DNA of 64,000 nucleotides, taken from Bradyrhizobium tropiciagri. GTDB taxonomy: Bacteria > Pseudomonadota > Alphaproteobacteria > Rhizobiales > Xanthobacteraceae. Below the pieces are notes generated by a model. That model was not told the DNA's origin. It worked only from the letters and a program-made list of their open reading frames with translations, and searched no databases. Shown one piece after another: positions 36,901-45,227 of the stretch. Each line of letters begins with the position of its first letter. The first letter of the stretch is position 1. Both the position numbers and the translations under genes were made by a program. Location of the stretch: assembly GCF_018130505.1 (NCBI RefSeq), contig NZ_JAFCKH010000003.1, forward strand, positions 372,001-436,000. Direction: 5' to 3'.

Positions 36901-37156
36901 CTGCCGGTCCTCCTTCATCCCAAACGAAACATATCCGCCATTGGTCATTGATCCGGATCGAATGCCGGCCCAATCGGTCAGTTTTCAACGTCTCCAGCCG
37001 ATTGCCGGGTGGCACGCGCAGGTCGCTCAACACCCGCGCCTGATTCAGAAGACGAAGTTTCCGAAGCGCTACGTTCTGGATATCTGGCGGCAGTCTCTTG
37101 CTGCGCCGCCCCGACCAGATCAATTCTGTCTCAGGATCAGCGAAGCTCTGGATCAT
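36872..37156 (-). CDS. higB: HigB-type RelE-superfamily toxin
   Basis: The product is 94 residues. Family features are [16 protein letters not shown] at the start, [17 protein letters not shown], and [13 protein letters not shown] near the C-terminus. HigB toxins cut mRNA at the ribosome. Complete length. It is the first gene of the pair, with no strong ribosome site, and sits between mutY (divergent) and the DciA-like gene, in a neighbourhood that is otherwise conserved. Confidence 0.92.
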   Translation of the reverse strand: MIQSFADPETELIWSGRRSKRLPPDIQNVALRKLRLLNQARVLSDLRVPPGNRLETLKTDRLGRHSIRINDQWRICFVWDEGGPADVEIVDYHD

Positions 37157-37161
37157 GCCAG

Positions 37162-37186
37162 CACTATAACGTGTCGCGTCATAGTG
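37162..37186. promoter_or_regulatory. Candidate HigA operator
   Basis: CACTAT at 37162-37167 and ATAGTG at 37181-37186, a 6-base inverted pair with 13 bases between, just upstream of higB and 44 bases before mutY. HigA-type antitoxins bind such palindromes. Confidence 0.45.
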
Positions 37187-37230
37187 TGCAATTGCCGGAG
37201 ATCGCGCCTTTCCAAGCCTTGAGGAGAAAC

Positions 37231-38319
37231 GTGTCCCCGTCCCGAGCGATCAAGAGGACGTCTGCGAGTGAAGCCGACCGCCCGGCGCGGCTGCTGGCCT
37301 GGTACGACCGGCATCGCCGCAAGCTGCCGTGGCGGGCGGCGGCGGGGGAGCTGGCTGATCCGTACCGGGTGTGGCTGTCGGAGATCATGCTGCAGCAGAC
37401 CACGGTGCGGGCGGTCGGGCCGTATTTCGAGAAGTTCGTGACACGCTGGCCGGATGTGACGGCGCTGGGACGCGCCTCGCTCGACGATGTCTTACGGATG
37501 TGGGCCGGGCTCGGCTATTACTCGCGGGCGCGCAACCTGCATGCCTGCGCGGTCGCAGTCCTCAACGACAATGGCGGCGTATTCCCGGATACCGAGGATG
37601 GCCTGCGCGCGCTGCCCGGCATCGGGCCGTACACCGCGGCGGCGATCGCCGCAATCGCGTTCGACCGCCGCACCATGCCGGTGGACGGCAATATCGAGCG
37701 CGTGGTCTCGCGGCTCTACGCGATCGAAGAAGCCCTGCCGCAAGCAAAACCGCTGATCCAGCAGATGGCTGCGACCTTGCTTGGCTCATCCCGCGCCGGC
37801 GATAGCGCGCAAGCCCTGATGGATCTCGGCGCCACGATCTGCACGCCGAAGAAGCCGGCCTGCGCGCTGTGCCCGTTGAACGACGATTGCGCGGCACGCA
37901 CGCGCGGCGACCAGGAGAGCTTTCCGCGCAAGGCGCCGAAGAAGAGCGGCACCTTGCGTCGCGGCGCCGCTTTCGTGGTGACGCGGGGGGGCGAACTGCT
38001 GGTGCGCTCGCGCCCGGAAAAAGGCCTGCTCGGCGGCATGACGGAGGTGCCGGGGTCGCAGTGGCTCACGGGGCAGGAGGATGCGGCAGCGCTGGCGCAG
38101 GCGCCCGAACTGAAGGGCGTCGCACGCTGGCACCGCAAGGCCGGCGTCGTCACCCATGTGTTCACGCATTTTCCGCTGGAGCTTGTGGTCTACACGGCCA
38201 GTGTTCCCACCCGGACTCGCGCACCCGACGGCATGCGCTGGGTGCCGGTGGCGACGCTGGACGGGGAGGCCTTTCCGAATGTGATGCGCAAGGTGATCGC
38301 GCACGGGCTCGACCTTTAG
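37231..38319 (+). CDS. mutY: A/G-specific adenine glycosylase
   Basis: The product is 362 residues from the GTG at 37231, with GAGGAG four bases upstream. Catalytic E51 (WLSEIMLQQT) and D152 (VDGNIERV) are present with the helix-hairpin-helix LPGIGPYTAAAI. The 4Fe-4S cysteines are 204, 211, 214 and 220 (C-x6-C-x2-C-x5-C). The C-terminal Nudix-like domain (about 240-355) reads the 8-oxoG strand. It removes A opposite 8-oxoguanine. Divergent from higBA. Confidence 0.95.
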   Translation: MSPSRAIKRTSASEADRPARLLAWYDRHRRKLPWRAAAGELADPYRVWLSEIMLQQTTVRAVGPYFEKFVTRWPDVTALGRASLDDVLRMWAGLGYYSRARNLHACAVAVLNDNGGVFPDTEDGLRALPGIGPYTAAAIAAIAFDRRTMPVDGNIERVVSRLYAIEEALPQAKPLIQQMAATLLGSSRAGDSAQALMDLGATICTPKKPACALCPLNDDCAARTRGDQESFPRKAPKKSGTLRRGAAFVVTRGGELLVRSRPEKGLLGGMTEVPGSQWLTGQEDAAALAQAPELKGVARWHRKAGVVTHVFTHFPLELVVYTASVPTRTRAPDGMRWVPVATLDGEAFPNVMRKVIAHGLDL

Positions 38320-38389
38320 GCTGGCTCCGCCTGCTGACACCATGCTGGCAGCAGGGCCCGGCTATCACCTTCGGCCAACGGAGGCTGCC

Positions 38390-38809
38390 ATGATCGCAAC
38401 TGCACTCGACAATATCCCGATGCCGCCTGTCGCAAAGCTGCTTGGCTGGCGGCTGATCGACGCCCGCCCGCAGGACGGCTGGATCAGGATGGCCTTCGAC
38501 GGCAAGCCGGATTTCTGCAATCCGGCCGGCTTCATCCAGGGCGGCATCCTGTCGTCGATGCTGGACGACACGATGGGGCCGGCGGTGTTCGTGATGACCG
38601 AGGGCAGGCTATTCACCACGACGATCACGATGACGGTGAATTTCCTGGCGCCCGCAAAGCCCGGGCCGATCACCGGCGAGGCGACGGTGACGCAGCTCGG
38701 CAAGACGATTGCGTTCGTCGAGGGCAAATTGACGGCGGAGGACGGCACGCTGCTCGCCACCGCGTCGAGCAGTATCCGGCTGGTGGAGGCAGCACGCGCG
38801 CTGCGCTAG
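38390..38809 (+). CDS. PaaI-type hotdog thioesterase
   Basis: The product is 139 residues from the ATG at 38390 with GGAGG upstream. FCNPAGFIQGGILSSMLDDTMG (quoted in part: GFIQGGILSSMLDD) is the hotdog catalytic segment, followed by TTTITMTVNFLAPAKPG. Members hydrolyse acyl- or aryl-CoA thioesters. Single-domain, cytoplasmic. It is 70 bases after mutY and may be cotranscribed. Substrate unknown. Confidence 0.85.
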   Translation: MIATALDNIPMPPVAKLLGWRLIDARPQDGWIRMAFDGKPDFCNPAGFIQGGILSSMLDDTMGPAVFVMTEGRLFTTTITMTVNFLAPAKPGPITGEATVTQLGKTIAFVEGKLTAEDGTLLATASSSIRLVEAARALR

Positions 38810-38833
38810 CTCGTCAGCATGGCGACGCGCGGC

Positions 38834-39607
38834 TTACGAATCTCCCGGCATGACTTGTAGCAGCGGCTCGGGTGAGATTGATATCTGCCCGGTGAATGGC
38901 CGGTCATGAGCCACGACCAGCAGGACCGCGGCGGCGACGCCGGTGGTGAACAGCCCCAACGTAAGCGCCGATGCCAGCCGGTTCTCGCAATGAATCATCG
39001 CGAGCGCCAGCATTTCGCAGACCGCCAGCAGGTAGAGGCACCACCATTTGACGGCATTGACTTCCGCCTGGCTGACGATGATCCGTTGTCTGCGTGCATC
39101 GAACGCCGATTGCAGCGCCGAGATCAGTTCGCGCTGCACGACCTGCTGGTCTTGTCCCTTTAGTGCGATGACGAGTTGCAGGGCCTCGACGAGGGAGGGC
39201 GGACTGCCATGCAACGAGGCGGTCTGGCGAGCCATCATCGGCCACTCCACTGTTTTGGCCTGCTCGATATAGGCGCGCACCAGGCCGCGCAACTTGGCCC
39301 CGTTTTCGGCGGGCAGGCCGGCGGAGAGCAGCACGACGGCCCGCAGTGCGCTCGCCTCGCGACTGACGGCCGAATGGGCGCGGTCACTGTCGCCCCAGAC
39401 CTGTGCCGCGGTGAACGCGACGAACAGGCCGAATATGACGCCGAGCACCGGCAGCAGGCCGGGCGAGACGGTCTTGAACGATTTTGCCCGATCGCCTGTC
39501 GCGAGAGCGGTCACGGTCATGAACACGGCGGCCGCGATCAGATAGGTGAAGCCGAAGACGACCAGCGCCATCGCCACCACAGGCAAATTGTGCACCCAAT
39601 CACTCAT
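38834..39607 (-). CDS. DUF4239 membrane protein
   Basis: The product is 257 residues with helices at about 8-30, 50-68, 185-205 and 212-232. The stretch PGLLPVLGVIFGLFVAFTAAQVW (in part: VIFGLFVAFTAAQVW) is the DUF4239 hallmark, a bestrophin-like family. A long soluble segment of about 100 residues lies between the helix pairs. Function unknown. It follows the FAD monooxygenase by 12 bases on the same strand. Confidence 0.78.
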   Translation of the reverse strand: MSDWVHNLPVVAMALVVFGFTYLIAAAVFMTVTALATGDRAKSFKTVSPGLLPVLGVIFGLFVAFTAAQVWGDSDRAHSAVSREASALRAVVLLSAGLPAENGAKLRGLVRAYIEQAKTVEWPMMARQTASLHGSPPSLVEALQLVIALKGQDQQVVQRELISALQSAFDARRQRIIVSQAEVNAVKWWCLYLLAVCEMLALAMIHCENRLASALTLGLFTTGVAAAVLLVVAHDRPFTGQISISPEPLLQVMPGDS

Positions 39608-39619
39608 GCCGGCCGCCCC

Positions 39620-40918
39620 CTATTTCGTGGACCTCGTTGAATTTGCCTGTGCCGACGCGCCGCGCTGCACGATCGGCGGCTTGGCGTTCAGCCCCTCGAC
39701 CTGGAAGCCGGCGACGCGCTTGTAGTTGGCGGCGATATCTTCCAGCTCCTGCTGCGACAGCACGTCGGTGACGACGCCAAATCCGTTCGGCGCGCGCTCC
39801 TCGACCAGTTGCATCACCTGCTCCGGCCCGTTGCGGCGGTTCAGCATCACGAGATCGGTGGTTGCCGGCCGCCGCTCGGCCTCGTAGGCCGCAAGCGCGG
39901 CCTGCGTCGGACCATGCGCCAGCATCTCGCGCGTCAGCACGCGCGCATCGAGGATCGCCTGCGAGGCGCCGTTGGAGCCGATCGGATACATCGGATGCGC
40001 GGCGTCGCCCATCAGAGTGACGCGGCCGAAGGTCCATTGCGGGATCGGGTCGCGGTCGACCAGCGGATATTCATAGGCGTGCGGGCAATTCCTGATCAGG
40101 CCGGGCACGTCGAGCCAGTCGAAATTCCAGCTCTCGAACCACGGCAGGAACTCGTCGAGCCTTGCGGTGCGGTTATAGTCCTCGCGGCGCCATTGATAGG
40201 TCGGCGGCATGTGCCGTTCGGCGACCCAGTTGATGTCGAATTTGCCGTCGGCGCCGGGCTCCTTGGAGATCGGATAGCAGACGAATTTCAGGATCTCGTG
40301 GCCGGCCATGATCATGGTGCGGCCGGTCAGGAAGGCATTGCCGCGGGTGATGCCGCGCCACAGGATGCGGCCGTTCCAGATCGGCGGCCCCTCCTGCGGA
40401 TAGAGCTTTTCGCGCACCGCGGAATGGATGCCGTCGGCTGCGATCAGGATCGCGCCATCGCAGCTGCCGGCCGGCTTGCCGGTGGTGCGGTCGATGAAGT
40501 CGGCACGGACACCGTCCGCGGTCTCGGTCCAGCCGGTGAGGTGATGGCTGGTGCGGATGTTCTCCGTCCCGAGCCGTTCGGTCGCGGCGTCGAGCAGGAT
40601 CTGCTGCAGCCGGCCGCGATGGATCGAGAACTGCGGCCATTTGTAGCCGGCCTCGAGCCCGCGCGGCTCGCTCCAGATCGGCTTGCCGTGCTTGGAGAAA
40701 TAGGCGAGCTCGCGGGTGCGCACCGCCGTGGCGTCGAGCACATCGTGCAGGCCGAGCTCGATCAGCTCGCGCACCGCGTGCGGCAGCACGTTGATGCCGA
40801 CGCCGAGCGGCTTCAGCTCGGGCACGCTCTCGAACACGCGGCAGGGCACGCCGATCTGGTGCAGGCTGAGCGCCAGTGTCAGCCCGCCGATCCCGCCGCC
40901 TGCGATGAGTACGGTCAT
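39620..40918 (-). CDS. FAD-dependent monooxygenase (flavin-dependent oxidoreductase)
   Basis: The product is 432 residues from the ATG at 40918 with GAGGGG upstream. The dinucleotide site is GGGIGGLTLA at 7-16, and the second FAD motif is GRVTLMGDAAHPMYP near 305. This is the group A flavoprotein hydroxylase fold (salicylate/p-hydroxybenzoate type). It probably hydroxylates an aromatic or similar ring using NAD(P)H and oxygen. Substrate not predictable. It is divergent from the GST gene at 41091, with a 172-base gap. Confidence 0.88.
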   Translation of the reverse strand: MTVLIAGGGIGGLTLALSLHQIGVPCRVFESVPELKPLGVGINVLPHAVRELIELGLHDVLDATAVRTRELAYFSKHGKPIWSEPRGLEAGYKWPQFSIHRGRLQQILLDAATERLGTENIRTSHHLTGWTETADGVRADFIDRTTGKPAGSCDGAILIAADGIHSAVREKLYPQEGPPIWNGRILWRGITRGNAFLTGRTMIMAGHEILKFVCYPISKEPGADGKFDINWVAERHMPPTYQWRREDYNRTARLDEFLPWFESWNFDWLDVPGLIRNCPHAYEYPLVDRDPIPQWTFGRVTLMGDAAHPMYPIGSNGASQAILDARVLTREMLAHGPTQAALAAYEAERRPATTDLVMLNRRNGPEQVMQLVEERAPNGFGVVTDVLSQQELEDIAANYKRVAGFQVEGLNAKPPIVQRGASAQANSTRSTK

Positions 40919-41090
40919 GAGCAATCCCCTCGATCGCTCATGGTCATGGCATGACTGCGCCACGGTGGGCAACCGCGAAACTTTACGGGGGATGGACGGC
41001 CAACGGCCGCGCCGGTAACCTCCGGCGCGTCAAAAACAACGACCAGAGCCGGGTTCTGAAGAACCGACAAGGCTCGGAGAGGACAGCCAC

Positions 41091-41711
41091 ATGCTCAAGC
41101 TCTATTATGTGCCCGGCACCTGCGCGCTCGCATCCCACATCGCGCTGGTCGAGGCCGGCGCGCCCCATACGGTCGAGCGGCTCGACTTCAAGACCAACCA
41201 GCAGAACAGCCCGGAGTATCTGAAGATCAACCCGAAGGGCCGCGTGCCGGCGCTGATGACCGATCGTGGGGTGCTGACCGAGACGCCGGCGGTGCTGGCC
41301 TACATCGCGCAGACGTTTCCACAGGCGAAGCTGGCGCCGCTCGACGACGCCTTCGAGTTCGCCAAGGTGCAGGCGTTCAACTCCTATCTCTGCTCCACCG
41401 TCCACGTGAACCACGCCCACAAGGGCCGTGGCTATCGCTGGGCGACGCAGGAGACGTCGTTCGCCGACATGAAGGGCATGGTGTCGAAGACCATGGCCGC
41501 GAGCTTCGGCCTGATCGAGCGCGACATGCTGAAGGGCCCGTGGGTGATGGGCGACAACTACACGGTCTGCGATCCCTATCTCTACACGCTGACCAGCTGG
41601 CTCGCGGGCGACGGCGTCGACATCGCGACGCTGCCGAAGGTCAAGGCGCACAAGGAGCGGATGGAGCAGCGGCCGGCTGTGCAGAGGGTGCTGGCCGAGC
41701 AGAAGTCGTAG
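41091..41711 (+). CDS. Glutathione S-transferase family protein
   Basis: The product is 206 residues. The N-terminal thioredoxin-like domain begins MLKLYYVPGTCALASHIALVE, quoted in part YYVPGTCALA, as in beta-class GSTs (Cys at 11). The cis-Pro motif is KGRVPAL and the second domain is helical. GSTs conjugate or reduce electrophiles with glutathione; the specific substrate is open. It ends 20 bases before inverted-repeat A copy 5. Confidence 0.88.
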   Translation: MLKLYYVPGTCALASHIALVEAGAPHTVERLDFKTNQQNSPEYLKINPKGRVPALMTDRGVLTETPAVLAYIAQTFPQAKLAPLDDAFEFAKVQAFNSYLCSTVHVNHAHKGRGYRWATQETSFADMKGMVSKTMAASFGLIERDMLKGPWVMGDNYTVCDPYLYTLTSWLAGDGVDIATLPKVKAHKERMEQRPAVQRVLAEQKS

Positions 41712-41730
41712 CGTCAGCCAAACACTCCGT

Positions 41731-41851
41731 GTCGTCCCGGCGAAAGCCGGGACCCATAACCCCAAATCTCGATGGGGAATGATGCTGGGGCTACAGCTTG
41801 CCGCCGCAACGCATAGCGGTGGTTATGGGTCCCGGCTTTCGCCGGGACGAC
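41731..41851. repeat. Inverted-repeat element, family A, copy 5
   Basis: GTCGTCCCGGCGAAAGCCGG to the complement CCGGCTTTCGCCGGGACGAC. Both arms share the A/T variant, again a compensated change. It fills the convergent GST/LysR gap. Confidence 0.9.
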
Positions 41852-41873
41852 GTGTGGAGAGAGCGCGTCGAAC

Positions 41874-42788
41874 CTACAGCTTCCGCGCCGCCAGCTCCTG
41901 TCCCGTCTCCAGCATCAACCTGCGCAGCCAGATCGAACCCGGGTCCATCTGGGCCCGGGTCGGATAGAACATGTACTGCTCGTCGATCCCGGGATCGAGC
42001 GGCGGCGGCACCGTCGCCAGCGACAGCTGTTTCGACAGCGCCGAGATCAGCCGGCGCGGCACGAAGGCGACGAGGTCGGTGCGCGCGGTGACGTGCAGCG
42101 CCTCGATATAGCCGGGCACCACCAGCGCGATGCGCCGCTCGATGCCCTTGGCGCGCAGCCAGCTGTCGATCAGGTCCTCGTTCTGGCCGCGGATGATCAC
42201 GGCGACATGCCGCGCGGCGAGGAACGCCTCGCGCTTCTTCAGCTTGGCGGCGGCCGGATGGCCGCGCCGCACCGCGAGCGCATCGCTGTCGGTGTAGAGC
42301 AGCTGGCGGTGAAAGCCCTTGAAGGAATTGCCGATCGAGATCACGAGATCGATGGTGCGGGCGAATTCCGGTGTGAAGATCGCGGGCCCCCGCCACGGCA
42401 CCACGTCGATGGTGACGCTCGGCGCCAGCCGCGTCACCTTCTCCATCAGCGGCGGCATCAACAGCTCGACCGCGAGGTCCGGCATCATCAGGCGGAAATG
42501 CCGCTCGCTGCTGAGAGCGTCGAATTCGTCCGGCACGAACAGCGTGCGGACCTGGTCGAGCGCCTGCGCCAGCGGCGTGCGCAAGGCCTGCGCCCGCGGC
42601 GTCAGCTCCATCCGCGCGCCGCTACGCACCAGCAGCGGATCAGTGAGGAGATCGCGCAGCCGCTGCAGCGCGTGGCTGGTCGCCGGCTGCGACAGATGCA
42701 GCCGCATTGCGGCGCGGCTGACGCTGGCTTCCTTCAGCAGCGCGTCGAGCGCGACAAGAAGATTGAGGTCGAGCGCGTTCAAATTCAT
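41874..42788 (-). CDS. LysR-family transcriptional regulator
   Basis: The product is 304 residues from the ATG at 42788 (MNLNALDLNLLVALDALL), the usual NodD/LysR-type opening; earlier in-frame ATGs lie at 42806. The winged helix-turn-helix is ASVSRAAMRLHLSQPATSHALQRL (core VSRAAMRLHLSQPATSHAL). The effector domain has the NodD/SyrM-like length. It faces the SnoaL-like gene with a 92-base shared gap containing AT-rich ATACATCATATCATCTAT, a plausible LysR site, so it probably regulates that gene. Confidence 0.9.
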   Translation of the reverse strand: MNLNALDLNLLVALDALLKEASVSRAAMRLHLSQPATSHALQRLRDLLTDPLLVRSGARMELTPRAQALRTPLAQALDQVRTLFVPDEFDALSSERHFRLMMPDLAVELLMPPLMEKVTRLAPSVTIDVVPWRGPAIFTPEFARTIDLVISIGNSFKGFHRQLLYTDSDALAVRRGHPAAAKLKKREAFLAARHVAVIIRGQNEDLIDSWLRAKGIERRIALVVPGYIEALHVTARTDLVAFVPRRLISALSKQLSLATVPPPLDPGIDEQYMFYPTRAQMDPGSIWLRRLMLETGQELAARKL

Positions 42789-42880
42789 CAGGTGAATATA
42801 CATCATATCATCTATCGATTGGAAGAATGCCGGCGAGCGCGGCAATGATGGCGTCACCAACCCATCGATGGAGAGCCGCC

Positions 42881-43324
42881 ATGAGCGCAGCCGACAACAA
42901 GAAACTGGTGCAGGAGATGTTTGCGATCGCGGGCGATCCCGATCCCGCGGTGCGCGAGAAATCGCTGTTCATGGCCTCGCTCGCCGATGACGCGGTGTGG
43001 ACGGTGACCGGGCAATATTCCTGGTCGCGCAGCTTCACCGGCAAGCAATCCATCATGACCGATCTGCACGGCCATGTCCGCTCGAAACTGGTCGAGCGCG
43101 GCCGCACCATCGCGCACCGCATCATCGCCGACGGCGACATCGTCGTGGTCGAGGCCAAGGGCAACAACCTGACCAGACAGGGCCAGCGCTACGACAACGA
43201 CTATTGCCTGGTGTTCCGCTTCGACGGCGGCCGGATCAGGGAAGTGCGCGAGTATTGCGACTCGGTGCTGACCGAGCGGGCGCTGGGCCCGTTCCCGGCG
43301 GCCGAGGCGCGGGCGGCGGGCTGA
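42881..43324 (+). CDS. SnoaL-like (NTF2 superfamily) protein
   Basis: The product is 147 residues from the ATG at 42881 with GGAGAG upstream. LFMASLADDAVWTVTGQYSWSR and VVVEAKGNN...YDNDYCLVFRFDGGRIREVREYCDS, seen as AVWTVTG and FRFDGGRIREVREYCD, are typical of NTF2-like ketosteroid-isomerase-fold proteins. Such proteins bind or isomerise small hydrophobic molecules. It is divergently controlled with the LysR gene. Confidence 0.85.
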   Translation: MSAADNKKLVQEMFAIAGDPDPAVREKSLFMASLADDAVWTVTGQYSWSRSFTGKQSIMTDLHGHVRSKLVERGRTIAHRIIADGDIVVVEAKGNNLTRQGQRYDNDYCLVFRFDGGRIREVREYCDSVLTERALGPFPAAEARAAG

Positions 43325-43373
43325 GCCGTTGACGAGCATCTTTGCCGGCGACGGGCAGCAGGGCGCGCGCCGG

Positions 43374-43556
43374 ATGTCCACGGCGGCCGCGATCGTGGCG
43401 CTGCTAGGTGGTATCAGGCAATGGCGTGAGAACCGGCGTGCGTGGCGGCAACTCGCCGCCATGAGCGAGCGCGAGTTGCAGGACATCGGCCTTTGCCGGT
43501 CCGACCTCGCCCATCACGATCGGCTCACCAAGGGGCGGTCGTACTGGCCGCCCTGA
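43374..43556 (+). CDS. DUF1127 small protein
   Basis: The product is 60 residues from the ATG at 43374; a TTG start at 43329 would give 75. The C-terminal Arg-rich RRAWRQLAAMSERELQDIGL is the DUF1127 signature. Short DUF1127 proteins affect RNA turnover and phosphate or carbon control in other alphaproteobacteria. No clear ribosome site for either start. It lies 50 bases after the SnoaL-like gene. Confidence 0.8.
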   Translation: MSTAAAIVALLGGIRQWRENRRAWRQLAAMSERELQDIGLCRSDLAHHDRLTKGRSYWPP

Positions 43557-43564
43557 GCGCAAAT

Positions 43565-43653
43565 CGTAGGGTGGGCAAAGCGAAGCGTGCCCACCATCGC
43601 GAGCAGTGCGCGGATGGTGGGCACGGCGCTGGCGCGCCTTTGCCCACCCTACG
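43565..43653. repeat. Inverted-repeat element, family T
   Basis: CGTAGGGTGGGCAAAGCG and the complement CTTTGCCCACCCTACG. Only copy in the window. Directly followed by an E element. Confidence 0.88.
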
Positions 43654-43662
43654 CATTCTCGG

Positions 43663-43754
43663 CGTCATTCCGGGGGGCGCATAGCGCGAACCCGGAATCT
43701 CGAACAACAATAACTGGATTCCGGGTTCACCGCGAGCGGGTGCCCCGGAATGAC
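43663..43754. repeat. Inverted-repeat element, family E, copy 1
   Basis: CGTCATTCCGGGG with the complement CCCCGGAATGAC; an inner pair CCCGGAATC / GATTCCGGG strengthens it. It lies at the convergent end of DUF1127 and GST genes. Confidence 0.88.
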
Positions 43755-43764
43755 CGTGCGTGGC

Positions 43765-44451
43765 TTACGCCACCTTGCTCTTGAGATGGCCGAACATGAT
43801 GTTACGGGCCTCGTCGTCCATTTCGGCCTTGAACGTGTGTTTGTCCTTCAGCGCATTGGCGCGGGCCGCCGCCGGCCGCGCCGAGATCTCGTCGAGCAGC
43901 CGCTTCACGTTCGGATATTTCGCGAATCCTTCCTCGCCCAGGATGAAGTTCGCCATCCGGACCCAGCCCCAGAACGCCATGTCGACGATGGTGTAGCTGT
44001 CGCCGACCATGTAGCGCGACTTCGCCAGATGATCGTCGAGGATCTTGTAATGGCGATGCGCCTCGTACTGGTAGCGGTTGTGGGCGTAGTCGAGGTCCTT
44101 CGGCGCAAAATGCTTGAAGTGCACGGCCTGGCCGGAATAGGGGCCGACGCCGGTCGCGATGAACATCAGCCAAGACAAAGTCGCGGCGCGGTTGGCCGGC
44201 GTGTTGGCCGGCAGGAACTTGCCGTGCTCCTCGGCGAGGTAGAGCAGGATGGCGTTCGAATCGAACACGAAGATGCCGTCGTCGTCGATCGCGGGCACCT
44301 TGCCGTTCGGGTTGACCTTCAGAAACTCGGGTGCGAACTGCTCGCCCTTGCGCGTATCGACCGGAATCGCCTCGAAGGGCAGGCCGGACTCTTCCAGGAA
44401 CAGTGCGACCTTCATCGGGTTCGGCGCGCCGTTGAAATAGAATTTGATCAT
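43765..44451 (-). CDS. Glutathione S-transferase family protein (YfcG/Nu-like)
   Basis: The product is 228 residues. The thioredoxin-like domain has FYFNGAPNPMKVALFLEE and NGKVPAIDDDG with DSNAILLYLAE, the opening of the YghU/YfcG/Ure2-like group, often with disulfide reductase activity. The all-helical domain contains GPYSGQAVHFKHFAP. It is convergent with DUF1127. It shares only the fold with the GST at 41091. Confidence 0.9.
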   Translation of the reverse strand: MIKFYFNGAPNPMKVALFLEESGLPFEAIPVDTRKGEQFAPEFLKVNPNGKVPAIDDDGIFVFDSNAILLYLAEEHGKFLPANTPANRAATLSWLMFIATGVGPYSGQAVHFKHFAPKDLDYAHNRYQYEAHRHYKILDDHLAKSRYMVGDSYTIVDMAFWGWVRMANFILGEEGFAKYPNVKRLLDEISARPAAARANALKDKHTFKAEMDDEARNIMFGHLKSKVA

Positions 44452-44587
44452 GAATGAGCTCCCTTGATGGTGTGACCGGCGAAATCGGGACGCGGCAGGG
44501 CCGCGGGCGACCCTTCATGCGCAAACTTCTCTGTACGGCGCAAGCGACGAGTTTGTGAATCAGGGTCGCGCGGCGCGCTGGTCAGCC

Positions 44588-44908
44588 TTACCAGAACAAG
44601 CCGGCGACGCCGGCCGCGACCAGCGCCCGCCCGACAACGTCAAGCACGGCCGCGGAGTGGATCGCTTCATGCAGGCGGGAGGCCTGCGTCGCGCGCTCCG
44701 AGCCGCGCGCATAGCCATGCACGATGATCCCTTCGTTGAATTCGCCATGCGCCTCGAGCCCGAGCGTCAGCCCGACGCAAACCAGCAGGACGCCGAAGAT
44801 GATCAGGCCGAAGAAGCCGAGCAGGCCGATCAGCAGCATCGGAAACATGCCGAGCAGGAAGATCGGCAACAGCGGCACGAGCAGCAATGTCTCGGATTGT
44901 CTGCGCAT
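44588..44908 (-). CDS. Hypothetical small membrane protein
   Basis: A 106-residue frame with two adjoining hydrophobic helices (about 7-28 and 30-52, LLVPLLPIFLLGMFPMLL and GLIIFGVLLVCVGL) and a third short one at the C-terminus (VVGRALVAAGVAGLFW). The middle is soluble. No family recognised and no ribosome site near 44908. The membrane pattern and G/C third positions favour coding, but the assignment is tentative. Confidence 0.5.
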   Translation of the reverse strand: MRRQSETLLLVPLLPIFLLGMFPMLLIGLLGFFGLIIFGVLLVCVGLTLGLEAHGEFNEGIIVHGYARGSERATQASRLHEAIHSAAVLDVVGRALVAAGVAGLFW

Positions 44909-45227
44909 CGGGCGACCAATCGAAACGGGCTACTGATACCGGCAAGCTTAGGCCTGCCCCGGCGGGCCATCAAGCGGAGACGTTCGACACCGCGGCATGG
45001 CAGGACCGCGAAAGGACGGTGGAGCGGTAGCCCGTGGCCTCCATGCGGCGGTGCGCGACAAGCGACGGCCCGCGCCCGCCGGTTGTCTAGCGCCCTCGCT
45101 GTGAGGCTCCGGCAAGGCTGCAGACCGCCGCAAGCAACCATTTACTCTCTCTTGCTTCGATAGGGCCGTGCAACTTGTCCGCGAGCGATGCTTCGCCTAT
45201 GCCCATGGGTCCGGGAGAAGTTCGGAA
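44909..45227. other. Intergenic gap
   Basis: About 320 bases between divergent genes. I see no RNA gene, repeat element or clear promoter. Confidence 0.5.
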
